From Sclerurus mexicanus (lineage: Eukaryota > Chordata > Aves > Passeriformes > Furnariidae): a stretch of 64,000 nucleotides of DNA. The DNA lies in assembly GCA_013396755.1 (NCBI GenBank), contig VWZF01005684.1:124001-188000 (forward strand), read 5' to 3'. Positions within the stretch are counted from its first letter, which is position 1, and each line of letters starts with the position of its first letter. Shown one piece after another: positions 47,776 to 61,470 of this stretch. Made by a program: the position numbers and the translations under genes. Below the pieces are notes generated by a model, which saw nothing but the letters and a program-made list of their open reading frames with translations, searched no databases and was not told where the DNA came from.

Positions 47776-50110
47776 GTTGCCCGGAAATATGTTTTTACTT
47801 TGGTCCATCAGAAGCAGAGATAGAGGAAGGAGAAAGAAGGAAAGAGAAAGCTAGATGCAGGGAGAAAATATGTGTGTGAGAAAAGTTTGGGTTATGGAAC
47901 CTGCTGCATCATGGCAAGCACAAAGCTCTGCTGGCACTGTGTGAATCACTCACACAGGTAGACTTCACATGTGAACATGTCACATGTGCACCTGCTTTAT
48001 TTCCATTCTGTGCTACGCAAATCAGTTCTAGTGCATTCCACAGGCTTCCTGAGAATATCACGTTGAGCAACTTAAGCCCTTTTTATGAATACATTTTCAA
48101 AGCCTAGACAGGGGTTTAGACAGGAAGAAAACTCAACTCCAAACCACTAACAAAACCAAACCACTTGCAACAGACTAAGCTCATTTCTGTATTTCTTTGA
48201 GAAAATGTTGGAGGTGAAGGATTGTACGTGTCATTGTAAAGTGGCAGTGCCTCAGCAGGCTGTCCAAGAGATGAAACTGATAATCAAAGTCCAGTTCTTG
48301 GGAAATCTAGAGAACACGTGGCACGAGAACTACTTTTAGCACAAATAGCTGATATTGTCTTCACATTTACCAGTGGTTTTACATGTGCAGGCACTAAGCT
48401 GTAGCCTTGCACCTCTTTCCAGCCACACCAAGGCTTGTACGTGCATAAAATTCACCAGTAGGGATGAGACCAGTTTCTATAACTTCTACTTCTATATTTT
48501 ACCAATCATATATCATCAGGAAATGGGAATTAGGAATGTGTATCTGTTTCTGTGGCAAAGTACCAACAAATGTATTTGTTGCATTTGAGTATTTATCACA
48601 TCAGATGTTCTAAGATGATTTAAAAAGTGTTTATCTTCCTATGGCACTTTGGGTAGATAAGAGGATTTAACATGAAATGGTTTCATCCTATTCATCTGAT
48701 GCTGCTTTGTATTGTGTTGTAAGGTGGGTAGGGCATTATGCTACTTGGGTCAGGCAGGATGCCTGATATCCAAAAGAGTTTGGAAAACCAGCTCGGAAAA
48801 CCAGCTCATAGAGTGTGTAAATGGATGACTCATGTTTTAGGTGGTGTATTATTCAAATATTTCTGTTCAGAATGGGTTATTTCTAGTTCTATACATTTTA
48901 ACCATGAAGCAAGCTTTTGTTATCAATCTTCGCTATTCACTTTCCTTCATCACTGTGGTGGAAAACATCTTCTAGGAAAAAGCACAGTACTAGTCTGCAG
49001 CTATATTCTGGATCCCAATGGAAAGTTACTTGAATTGAAATAATTTTTTTAACTTAACTGTGCTTCACTTTCCTCTTTTTTAAACTAATGAAATCCTTGA
49101 TGCATTGTAAAGTTTTATGTACTAATGCCTGAAAAAAAAATTAAGCTATAAAGGTTATGGAGAGTTAAAACAGCATTCCCAACAGTGATAGAAAGACCTA
49201 GAGTTGCTGGGCTGGTGGAGCTGCTCACTGTGCTACTTCTCATTATATTTGAAAAGACTCAGTAGTAAGTTTTAAACCAAGCAAATTAATAAGAAAATAA
49301 TTTCATTTTCCTTAATTTAAAACTAAGAATTGCCCATCTGTGTTCTCAGACATTTGGATATGACAGTCAATTTAGAACACTGAAGAAATTTTATATTCTG
49401 TATGACAATTCTACATACAGTTAATGTGTGATAATGCCACAAATATTTTAAGTGTACACTTTAGCAAGAAAAGTATTATAAATTATGCTTTATTTCAATG
49501 GTTCTCAATGGTGTTAGGACAATGTCAAAGTCTGAATGACAAGCAAAACCACCTGAAATATGACAGATTAGGTTATGATGAAAGCATGAGCCTGAGTAAA
49601 CACCATGTGATTTAAAAAGATTATATTTTAATGAAAACAAATATTTTTAAAGATACTTATAATTCAGAAAGGAAGAAAGGATTATTAATGTATATTTATA
49701 TCCAAATACATAGGAGAAGTATTTTTTTAAAGTAAATTTATTTTAAAGTCTATATGACATGATTGAAATTTCTATAGGGAAAAAGATATTCAGTAACAAA
49801 TCAACAAAAATAAGTGAGAGAAATCATGTGCCAAGGTCTGTTTTATGTGTGCCTGAAGAGGTAGAGAATTTTTTTTTCTATTAATCATATACCTCAGAGT
49901 ATCTTAAGGTAGAAAGTAAAAAAGATGTTTGATTTATAAAACTGTAAGAACTATAGATGCAGTTACTAATACATATTTAAGTAATGATTCAAAAAATTGC
50001 TACTTCAGTTAAACAAAAACAAAGCTCTAGAATAAAACCCTATACCAGTAATGTAGACAAGCATACATATATTTACTCTGACTTTATACATATCAGAGCA
50101 TTTACCTTAA
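47776..50110. other. Unique DNA, no gene seen
   Basis: No supported gene. A 13-base tandem duplication GGAAAACCAGCTC lies at 48782-48807. The plus-strand frame 48738-49043 (101 codons) has no recognisable domain and is of chance length. Confidence 0.5.
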
Positions 50111-50240
50111 CACAAAGACAAACAAAAAAATCAAAAAACCAAAGCAAAAACCAAAAAAACCCACCAAAAACAAATCAACAAAAAAAACCCCACAAAAATA
50201 TACACAAAAAATAGCAAAACCAAAACAAATACAAGCCCCA
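50111..50240. repeat. A/C-rich low-complexity tract
   Basis: The plus strand is nearly all A and C in AACC, AAACC and CAAAAA units; the minus strand is the G/T type seen elsewhere. The lysine/asparagine/glutamine-rich frame ending at 50214 and the F/V/L-rich minus frame are read from it. Confidence 0.88.
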
Positions 50241-53200
50241 CAAAACCAGCTCTGTGGTTGTAACTGTAAGCTGGTGACAGTATTACAGGCTCTCTTTGAT
50301 AAAACACGGGTGTAGCCATATCACTGATTAAAGGCTGGATGTTCCATACACTCCTCCTCCAGAACATTAGGAAGCATACACCATATAGTACCAGGCGCAT
50401 AGTTACTTGTTTCAATCAGCCTTTGTCAGTCAGGTCATACCAGCAGTTTGACCTCCTCTTTGGGCTCACTCATAACATTCAGTCTCAGGGGGACTAATGG
50501 TCTACCCAGGACCCTGAGTCCCAAGCTTACTTGGGAATTTCATGTAGTCATATAAAGTCTGTATTCAGGCCTTTCCTTCAAGTGTCTTTATTTCTCCTAT
50601 TGAATCAAATAGTAATAAAAACTTTATTCATGAAGTGGAGAACTGGAGGAGTTTCTTTTCATCTTGCAGAAATATTACATCAAGATGGTGCCTGTGTGAG
50701 TGGAGCTATAACAGATGCACACAAATTATTGACTAATGCAAGACAGAGACTAATACAAGACCTACAAGAGAGTGGTCAAGGACTTGTTCATTGAAGGAAA
50801 ATTCACTAATTCAGGAATACATTTGGGGTTTGGGTTTTTTCTATCTTAAATTTATTATGTAAATATCAAAAACAGTAGGTTACATTGGATAGGCAGAAGT
50901 TGGTATGATGCCAGGCATCAAACATCTTATTTACATCTAAGCAATAGTGATCTATTATTTTAATTATTTTATGTTATCTTGTTTGTATGCAATGATTTCC
51001 ATCTTCCACTTACGAACAAAACAGTAGCTACACACATTGCATAACATTAATCATATTTAAAAATCATATAAAATCTTCATAATTAGAAATGTCTTTAAAG
51101 GAATTTGCTCAAGAGGGAAAGGCAAACCTGTTACAGACTAACTACATAGCAGCTTGACAAAGTCTGCAATTAAAATCAGTCAAAGGCCAACCAGACTCAG
51201 ATGCCACTGCTGGAAAAGTAACATTTATAAACTGGCATCTGGGTTCTTCATCTGCCAAGACTGTCCCCTGAGTGGTTAAATTTTCTGGCTTCTGTGCATG
51301 AACTGACAAGAAAAACATATGTATGTTTGACATCACCAGTAACATAGTAATGTCAGACCCATCTTCAATGGAGTATGAAGGCTTCTCAACTCTCACTGAA
51401 CACCTGTGAGACTGGAAAACTTTTGGATTCAATGTATGTCTGATTTTGACCTCCTATAGTCTAAAATTGTTCTTGTGATGAAACCATTCAGCCTTTATAT
51501 AGATTTCACTAACATTTCTTTTTTCTTTTTTTTAAAGGGTTGCTATTGTTGCATTTTGTGTGACAAAGGCAATGGAAAATATATTGCTCTATATAAAAGT
51601 CTGTGCTTCTGCAGAACTGAAATTGGTATGCTTGAAACATCTACATTTGAAATTCATCAGTGTCATCAAACTCCCAGCCTTCTCAGATATGAAGGTCGAT
51701 AAAATTTCTGAGACTTACTGTTATAGAAGTTTTAGATGAGACAGAAAACCCCCCCATATCTAATTTGTTTGCAATGGGGATTGAATTTCTTGTTGTATCA
51801 CATATGAGTAGAGATATGCTTCCATAAGTTTGGCCAAAAGTTGCCCATGCCATGTTACAGTCATGGAGCTGGATTTCCCCATGGTAAACATCTGTATTAG
51901 AAGTTATTTTGTAGAAACAGAACTTTAATTTTTCATACAGGTAGCTTTATTAGCTTTTATCATACAAGTTAAAACTTTGAGGAGGAAAAATTGCCTTTCA
52001 GTCTGTAATGTCACAGCGAGAAGGAGAAACCTTCCTTCTAATGTGGTTAAAGCAGCAGTATAGGCAGTTATAATCTGCAGGTCGTAGAGCTGGCAGAGTT
52101 TGTTTGTGTCTTATCTGCCATAGGAATACTTTTTCAGAACTTCAATTTTCTGGCTACAAAGTACTGTCTGATAATTTTAGTTTGTATCTTTTCATGAGCA
52201 GTTATTATCTTTGATAAGGTTTTTTTCTCCCATCAGTCTTTCCCTGTCTAAATTTCTACTATTTTGCAGTAGTCCTGTGAGCTACTTCCTTATCTGTTCA
52301 GTCCTTTTCCTAGGATGATGGACCCAGCTCCCTTGGTTTCCTTCTGCAATATAAGTTTGATTCTCCTCATCACTGTGCATTATTTCTTCTCTCTTGAATT
52401 CAGCTCTCCTGAATGTGCATGGCTTGAGTCAATAGCAGCATTTCAGCTGAGTTCTACATAGTGCTGTTTACAAAGACATTAGGGTCCACCCATCCCACAA
52501 TACTACTTTTTTTTCCCTTTTATTTCTGCCTATAGTACTTTGTTAGATCAGATTCATGTTGTGAAGGGTAAATAAGCACTGATCTTCTTCCTCACTTGCT
52601 TAGAGTTTGATAACTCCTTTGTCTGTACTGCAGACTCCTGTTAGGCCCTAAGGGTGAGATTCATGTCCTATGAGCATTTGAATTTCATCCTTTTTCCATT
52701 ACTCTTCAATCTTCTGTATTTGCCTGGCAGAGGAACCAATCAATGCAAGTGCCCTGCTAACAGACGGTTCAACCTCTGTGTAGACCATATTTTGTCAATT
52801 TGTATCATCAGCTGTTTCAGTAACAAACCATTATTTTTACCAAAATCATTTATAAGGCATCCAAACAGTTCAATCAGGAGGCTAGCCTTAGGTTTTTCAC
52901 CATTCAATCCAATAATTTCCCTGTCAGTAAAATTTACTGTTGTATGACTTACAGCTCTTACTCTATTTTGCCATCTCTCAACCTCTCTAGATACTTAATA
53001 ATTTTTGATATAAAAACAAATCCCATATTTAACTAAGTTCTTATTTAACTAAATATTATAGAGACCTGGGATAAAGAGAAGGGGTTTAAAGTCATTTTGC
53101 TGACTAAAAGCAAAGGCATAAGGCAAATTCATTTTATTAACAAGAGGAAAATTAGTATAGTAACAGACATATTACTTAATTTGCTTATCACATATTACAC

Positions 53201-54230
53201 ATTTTTTCTAGGCATTTAAGTTCTGTGTTCTGGTGTTCACATCAAGCTCTGTCTTATTGCATTCATCTTTGCTGCAAATATTTTGTGGGCTGCATGCAGT
53301 AAAGGTCCTCTTCAGCACTCCATGATTTTCAATAGAAAGGGGCAGTATGAGTGCCTGTTATGTGTCAAGAGCCCTTCAGAAGATTTAAGATGGAGGTAAC
53401 ATAAAAGTAAGGGTTACATGCTTTCACTCACTTGAAAGAAAAATGCTGACATTTAGGTATTTGAAAATAAGTAAATTAGGTACATAAATTAAATTTAAGG
53501 GAATTTAAGTAAATTTCATTTAATCAAAATTCTTCTTTTCCCTTTGGGGAAAAAAAGAGAAAACAGTTAAAGAAAATAGTATAATTGTCTGCATTTGGAA
53601 AGAAGTATTCAATGCCACTTATGACAGGTTTTATAGTACAGACTTTGATAGTAGTACAGCACTGACTAGAATAAGCTCCTGTATTTTCAAGTTCACTTTT
53701 TAAAATTTAACAAAATTATCTGATAATGAAAGGAAAAATATATATGAAATATATCTGAAAATTATCTTTGGTGTGATTTCAGTACTTCAGTACATTATAT
53801 TCATTTTGCTCTGGACATTTGATATCATTCATGCAACCACTCTATAGTGTTCCCTCATAGTGTTCCACTTATAAGTTCCTCCAATATAAAGCATTAAAAC
53901 AGCCTTAAAATATGATCCTTTAAAAAGGGCTGTGAGGAAGGAGAAGTCATACAGCTGGAGTTATGTTGCATTATTGCAGGATATGTTTTAGCATGTCCAG
54001 TAGTAAATGGATATGTAAACTGTTATCATTAACTGTGAACTCTGAGACAAGAACCTGTTCCCAGTGTTCTGTGGAGGCACAGGTACTTTTATGGAACCGT
54101 ATAAATGCATCAGGATTAAAATGTGTTAGGTTGGAGGTTTTTTCCCTCGACTTTTCATATTGGATTGATTACCTTAAATTATTTTCTTGCTAAAGCATTT
54201 GAATTACTTTCCTCACTCATCAGAAACAAA
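50241..54230. other. Unique DNA, no gene seen
   Basis: No supported gene. Plus-strand frames at 50531-50794 and 52654-52947 (87 and 97 codons) show no known domain. The T-rich stretch and AAAGG at 51518-51540 looks like a splice acceptor but no convincing exon follows. Confidence 0.5.
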
Positions 54231-54251
54231 TAACAACAACAACAAAAAAAA
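54231..54251. repeat. (AAC)n short tract
   Basis: Four or so AAC units followed by an A run. Confidence 0.8.
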
Positions 54252-57200
54252 GAGCAAATTAACATATTGAAACTGCAGAGGGGTTTGCCTGCAGTATTGC
54301 AGACACAACTGTTTTTCCCTTTTAGATTTATTTCTCTTCCTGCTTACCTTATTTAAGAGTTCCAGTATTAGCATTTATGTACTAAGGTATTAAAATCGAG
54401 GGCTCCACTAATCTACCTTGCGAAATACCTAATTTGTTTAGCTTCAGTGCACAGAGTCACAGGAGAGTTAACAGAGGGCTCTCATATAAGTCTTACACCT
54501 TGTGACAACACAAAGCAGCTCTTGGATGTTAATACACTGTGGGGCTTTAAACCTCATACATTTTGCAAATATGACCTGAAAACAAAATTCTGCTTCTTAT
54601 AGGTTTAAATACTCCATTTCTTTGAAATTTGTAAGTTAAATATAACTAGAATTTTATTTCAAATATTAATGAAAAACACTTGCCCAAAAGTTCTAAGAAA
54701 TCATTTGGTTTATCTCTAAAATATTTAAACTACTTTCTAATGTTAATGTGCAGTTTTTAATTTGTTTTATTAAAAAGTTAAGATGCCAGAGTTTTCATAA
54801 TTTATACAGACAAAGCTTCCTCACGATTTCAAGTTAAATACTTTTGTTCTTGACTTTTCATTTTTATCAAACTATTTTTGTCCTAAATTGTGAAACTAGG
54901 ACCATGATGAATAGATAAAAAGTCAAAATGAGCAAATGAATAGCTGCCTCAAATACCTGATTTTAAGTGTCTCGTTAAAAAAAAAAAATGGGGTTAAAAT
55001 ATTACAGGCTCTTTTCATCCAAACTGTTAAAAAAGTACTAAGGTAAAAAGAATCATGAGATTCAATTTTCAGATAGTTTAGAATGTGTTTTCGCTGAAGA
55101 CCAAAAAAACATGCATTTATTTAATGCACTAGGTTATTTCATATAAGTAAAATATGAAGCATAGTGCCATGAAATATTTCTCTGGACTTATTCCAGGAAA
55201 CTTCTCAGTATACATAAAAAAATGTGCAACAGTTACACCACTCATTTTCCCTATGCTTTCTGTCTCCAAAGAAGGTAGAAAAATTTACTGTGTTAGATCT
55301 GAAAGTTGCCAAGTGGACCTTCCTTTGGGAATCATCTTCATTACTGTAATTCTTAGAAGGCAGTCATGGGCCAATACTCCTTGTGCTAGTCACTGTACAA
55401 ACAAATTGTGTATAGCTGTGTTTTTCTATAATGCCAGTCAAGACCAAATTAATGAAAATAAAGAACTGTTGCTGTATCTGCTGCAGACTAAAAGTCAGAG
55501 TACTAACATCATTAGTCTTCTGCAGGATTTACAGCATGAAATAAATAAAATCATTCAGTGAATTTAGTAGTGCGTAAGATCTAGTTTCTAGACAACAGAG
55601 CACAGTGGTGATATACTTGGACATATACTACCTTGAATTTTATTGCTTCTATCAATGCTGCTTTTATAGGGTTTTTTGACTGACTGTGACTTTCAGGGTA
55701 GCTTGATAGATGAATGCAGGCTAATTTTCTGTGAATGTCCTGGAAGCATTAGGGAAGAACCACTTAAGTGTCTGAAGCCACTATCCTGCCCTGCTCCCTG
55801 GTGGAGGGAGTAGAGAAGGTGTCTCCAAGAAGCCAGTTTTAGCTAGTCAGGTTATGCATAGTGGTTCATGGTTCATACATTTGTGATGAAGCAGTAGATG
55901 ATGTCATTTGAAAGAAAACTCTACAGCATAATTTAAGAAAGTCTCTGTTCTGAGTTTATAATTATGAAAATAAATCAGAACAAAAGCATAAAAATTGTAG
56001 CAGGTAATTCAAACAAAATGTGTATTATGCTAGTCCAGTCTGCCACTCCTATTCAGTCTGAACAATAGTTCATTTAATAAGCAGTCTTAATGAAGTGGGT
56101 TGGTTAGCCATTGAGTAAGTGTTATTCTGTGGAAGAAAAAAAGCAGAATCCAGAAGGTTATGAGTACATCGTAGTGTTTAATCCTTACAGCTTGCTAACA
56201 ATTGAGCCTTTGGCCACATCCAAAGATGCCCAAATATATTTTGGATGGATTATATATTTTCTACCATTTTGATGGTCTTTTTCCCCTTCCTGCTAAAACA
56301 GTTGTCTTACATGGTCTGCAGAAGTCTTTTACTCAGGCACAAAATGACTACTTAGTGTTCTTCCTCCTTTTTCTATTTGGCAGATGTGAGAAGTTACCAA
56401 ACCAGAGATACATTTAGCATGCTCCTTGAAAGTTTTGTAAGTATGAAATACACGAAGCTATCACCCCTAAACAGGCATACAAGTAAGCACACAAGCAGAA
56501 CTTTCAAGTATAGATATGCATTTAGAAACAAAGACCCTGCCCAGTGGATTCTTGAAGATAAATTCTTTAGTGCACAAAGATGTCTAATAGGTTCTTGTAG
56601 ATAGATAAGAGCAAACACATTTATTGTGGATAGGTGCTTGCCCTCTTAACTAACATTATCTCTGAGAAGCATGTGCAACTTTGTCTTCTCACCACTGATA
56701 TATTTGTTTAGTGCAAAAGCACACCACCCATGATGTTAATTGAGAAAATAAAGAAATTATGATGAATTGAACACATAGACTCCATCATGTTTATATACCT
56801 CCATCATCTCCTGAAAACTATGCCATAATCAACAATATCGTGTTTCATAGAAGCAGACAGAAAACAGTTTTCCAAGTAGTTGGTAAGTTAAATCTCATCA
56901 TGTTTCCTCTAGGAAATAGCAGTACCAGCATGCCAAAGAAAAGGGCAGTTTTGATGGCTAAGAAATATTTTGAAAATTTGCATGGAAAAATAGATTTTAT
57001 TTTCAAATGATCAGCAAGAGCATTTAATGCAGAGAAAAAGAGTTTGAGTAATAGAAGCTCCTTTTAGGTAAATTTTATGAAAAAAAACCTGTGAAAAGTT
57101 ATAAAAATAATATGTGCCCTTCAATACATTCTGCTCAGTGAATATGTAAGTGCTTTTGAATCATTTATGCCTACATGCAGGAAACTGATAAATTTTGAAC

Positions 57201-60200
57201 AAATTTAATTGAAATCACCCCTGGAGTGAGTCTGAAGGAAGGATTAAATTTAATGGTCTCACAAAGTGTAATACAGTAGCACTTGACTGCTAGCTCTGAA
57301 CTCTATATTTTTTCCCAGTAAAAGATTCTAAACCTCAATCAGCACATGAATGTGAGTTTAATCACATCTCAGAATGAAAATCACTTTTCTTTGCTCTGTA
57401 ATGAGACTGAAGGAAGATGTTGAGGCAGACAAATCCCAGAGTTTAGTTTCACTTTAGTGCCATGATACAAAGACACAGGATTTTTGTCTCATATGATTTT
57501 AATTGAGTTGCTGTCTTTTATCTCAAGTAATGTGTCAAGGCACTATTTAAAAAACAAGAATGACATTTTTTGTTAGGTCATTGAACCTGCATTACTCTCA
57601 GTGGAATGTCCTGGTTGTATCTGGGTGCAGATGCGAATTCAAACATGTAAATCATCATCATCGTTGTAGTATTCATGATCTAAAGATGCATGGCTTCATC
57701 ATATATTCCCCAGTTTTTATTTCTGTCTGCAACTTTTGATGGTTTGTAGCAGAGTGTTGTAGTAGAGTATTGTACTCTTGCTGGAACGTGTTGGAACATG
57801 GCAGAATCCAACACTGTATAAGTATTTTACTGTTACAAGGTGTATATATTCTTTTACTTTGTTATTAAGTATTTCTGACTCTGTTGCACTTCTGGTTTGG
57901 TTACTATATGATGGCCTGTTAAAGTAAATTTTTCATCGCTAAGAGCTAACCGGATTCCTGTCTTTGGTGTCAAATATGAAACCCTGTATTCCTGTTGACA
58001 AAACCACTGTGGAAGCGTAGAGGAAGCTGATGTCTGTGGGAAGTGATCTTTAACCATTTAGACAGTTTGTACTCTGAGCTCTGGATTTTATGCAATAGCT
58101 AACTACTCTGCTAAATTAGATTGTAGTAGTGAGGAGCACCCAAAAGAGCAATTTTTGCTCTCTAGTTTAATTACACCTCAACTTCTCTTGTTTGAAATCA
58201 AAATAGCAAACCCAGCTCCTTACAAAAGTATTGTGAAGATAAATTAATTAGTCTATGCCAAATTAAGATAAATTAATTTATGTGGTGAGGAATGCCATGC
58301 AAAATGCTCATGAGGAAAGTAATAATTCTATATTCAAGAAGGGCTTGAGTTAAAGCTGTGTGAAGAATTGATTTTTCACTTCATTGGCTGACCTGAAAAA
58401 TTGTGGAAAAAATCAATTTTGGACTAACCTGAAATGATTTTTTCTCATTTTTCTCATGGGAACATAAATATGGGAAGTAATATATAAGTTTTGGCTCAAA
58501 CAAAAATACTTAATTTGTCTGGAAGTGAAAAATTTCATTGTAATCTTCATTATTCATATCTTTTTAACAAATTGCAGGCAAGTATTGTTAAGGAAATCAT
58601 CCCTTCCAGCTTAATATTGACAGTTTATTTTGACAATAGAGTAGCAAGTGTTGGGTTTGTTTGTTTAAACCCCTATCCCTCCTTCATTGGTGAAATGCAG
58701 TTGTGAGTGAAAAAATATGGATAAAAGGGTGTCTAGATCATAGCTGTGATGAATCAGGTTTGATGAGCATGCTGATGGCAGTATTGACTTAAGCACAAAA
58801 ATCACCTTTTTTTTTGTAGACACATCACCATACTTCAGCATCTTCTGCTTTAGTCTTCACAATTTTGAATATTCATGCTTCACCTTTTCACAGCCTATTT
58901 CAATGTCTAAGTGTTGTTTAGGCAATTGCATGTTCTCCTTCTGAACCACATCTGATCAGTGCATCTGTCACTTCACTATATATACTTCAATGGCAATTAG
59001 AGTAGTGCCCATGTTATGATAAGTTCCCAGTGTCATGACAGGAAAGTTATTCTATATAGATTATAAAATATCACCAAAACTTGTAGTTGTTGACATACAG
59101 CAATTTCACTATGCAACCCTGTAAGCACCACTCTTTACTAACCTGTCAGGTGGCTGGTCAACCAGTAGCTCTGTCAGGGAGAATTTGGTGTGCCACACTT
59201 TTCTAGCCAATGCATGCAGTGTCTGTATGCACTGTATATCCCACCTAATTAGCAGTATAGACAAGCAAAAGAACTTGGGGATCTTCAGTCCAGAAAAGTT
59301 CAACCCTAGGCTGATGTTACAGTCTCTTACTGGTTAAAGACTCTACTTTCATTTAGATATTGTAAATATGATGAAAAATGTGCCTTAAACTATGAACAGG
59401 CAAAACAAAATGCTAAAAGCTGGTGTTAAATAAGCACTATTTAAAACTTTTGCCAACAACTATGTAAGATATACTACCAGAATACCTACTAGGGAGATGA
59501 AATGAAGCAACACAGGTAACTGGGTGCAAGAACTCAGAAAATATACCTTTTTTAAAAAAAAATGCTTCTATTGTGGCTGTTTCTATGGTTGGGTATTAGA
59601 ACTTTTTGGAGTCTTGCTAACTCCTTTTCAAATTATCTACCAGCAACACAAACTTTGTTTCTGTGCTTTTTGGTACAAGAGAGGGAAAGGGAACATATTT
59701 TAAGGTCTTCTCTAATAACCTTATTACACTAGTGTCTACACATATCATGTATAAAACATATAAACACAAACTTTTCATACAAGTGTGTGTGTATGTGTTC
59801 AATTTTTGTCAGTACTCTCACCATTCATTGCAGTATTTTGCAACAGACAAATTAGTAGCTGTTTGAATTTTATCCTTCAGTCTTACTTGTAAAGAGGATG
59901 GCAGATTTAAGTAATTTCTTCAATATATGTATTTTTTTCTTGAGAGCTGCCTCTTGATATTGCTCTTCCCCTCACTGATCAGTTAGATGTCTGGCATTAA
60001 TAGATGTTGATTGGGTTTAACTCATCAACCAGAGATGAAGAGCTGTGAAAAAGACTGTTAAGCACCTCCACTCTTGGTACACAAGGATCCTTGAAATAAG
60101 AAACCAGATTCACTTTGAATGGGAGAATCTGTATAATCTTTCAGTTAACCAAGTTACCACACCTGTTAGCCCCATAACCAGGGCTACACAATCTCCACTC

Positions 60201-61392
60201 TCTAACTTCATCAGCTCCCTCCTTCCTTCAGTGCCAGAGACAGACTCCTGGTTAGTACCCGTGCGTCATGTAGTCTGTGTGATCTTCACAGACTGAAGAG
60301 CCACAATTTAACTGTTATTTTCATTGCAAGTACTTGTCCACAGAGAGTTCACTGGAGATGAAATTAATTTCACACTTCTAAATATTTGCATTCCAAACTA
60401 GATGTAGACTGCATGTTATAGTCTGAATTAGATTCTTGCTATTTCTGGCAGATCTAGGATATGCACAAGAACAGATGATTCTCTGTGTAATGATATGGAA
60501 GAATTAATGGAAAAATATTTTTCAACAGATCTGGAATCCAGAGAAGAATTCCAAGGATTCTGCTCATACCAGTACTGAATGGACTTTACTGTCCCTAAGG
60601 CTCTTTGAACTGAAGAGGCAGAGAACTATTTGGACTGACCTCTGACTGTCTTTAGGATAATAAGACTACAGCACAAAATTTGTTAGTCATCTGCATTGAC
60701 ATTTTAAGATTCGTTTAATTTCAAAGACCACAAATAAATTTTCATTGTTTGAGATTTCCCACTAGCTCTACTCTGAAGCCACTAAATTCACAAGCCAGGC
60801 ATACTGTTTTCAAAACTAGCTAGGTGGGATTTTATGTCTTGCTGAATTGATTCAGAAAACCATAAAGTTCCTTTATTCCTAAGTCATTTAATTTCTGTGC
60901 AATGCTTTTCTACAAAGTCAATCCAGTATATGTGAGTTCGTATAGAAAACACTAATTGCCTATGAGCTAGCATTTACACAAATAATTATAATAAAAAAAT
61001 TAGATGGTGGTTTACTGAAGTTTATAATGGGACAAGTTGAAAGAACCTCAAAATTGCCTTTAATTGGTTTCAGAAATAACCGTCTTAGCAGACTCACTTC
61101 TCTTTATTCGACTCACTGACTTAAGAGTCGGAAAAACTGACTTGCACTGGCAAGCTGACCTTGACTGCCAATATAAATTGTTCGGCCCTGTCTTAGACTA
61201 CCTTAGACTTTCTATCCCTTAGTAAGACTTTTAGGTGACAAATAATAATCAGACTGAGGAGCAGACTTAACACTTACCCTGGCACATTGCTTATTATTAA
61301 ACTGTTCAGAAAACAAATTCTATTTCTTAGATATTTCAGTAACCTTTCTAGAGATTCCTACATTTTTTAAAGCATGGAGTCATAATCAGTGA
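54252..61392. other. Unique AT-rich DNA, no gene seen
   Basis: No supported gene or repeat family. It includes the longest repeat-free open frame of the window (55154-55561, plus strand, 135 codons), discussed under rejected items, and a spaced direct repeat AAGATAAATTAATT at 58236-58249 and 58265-58278. Confidence 0.5.
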
Positions 61393-61470
61393 CTCATAGA
61401 ATGGCCTGGGTTAGAAGGAACCTTAAAGATCATCTAGTTCCAACCCCTGTGCCATGGGCAAGGACACCTT
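61393..61470 (-). mobile_element. Very short CR1 LINE 3'-end fragment
   Basis: The plus strand reads CTCATAGAATGGCCTGGGTT, AGAAGGAACCTTAAAGATCA, TCTAGTTCCAACCCCTGTGC and CATGGGCAAGGACACCTT, the reverse complement of the last about 78 bp of a CR1 element. It is clean against the family wording, so it may be younger than the copies at 8.6 and 15.9 kb. The break at 61470 is the 5'-truncation point. Confidence 0.93.

Noticed and set aside
51518..51705. Possible exon after a pyrimidine tract and AG
   Set aside because: The peptide after the acceptor-like site is short with no recognisable domain, and no partner exon can be seen.
55154..55561. 135-codon plus-strand open frame, longest outside repeats and gaps
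   Set aside because: No domain, signal or family that I recognise. In 64 kb of AT-rich DNA a few frames of this length are expected by chance. It has no clear splice or promoter context.
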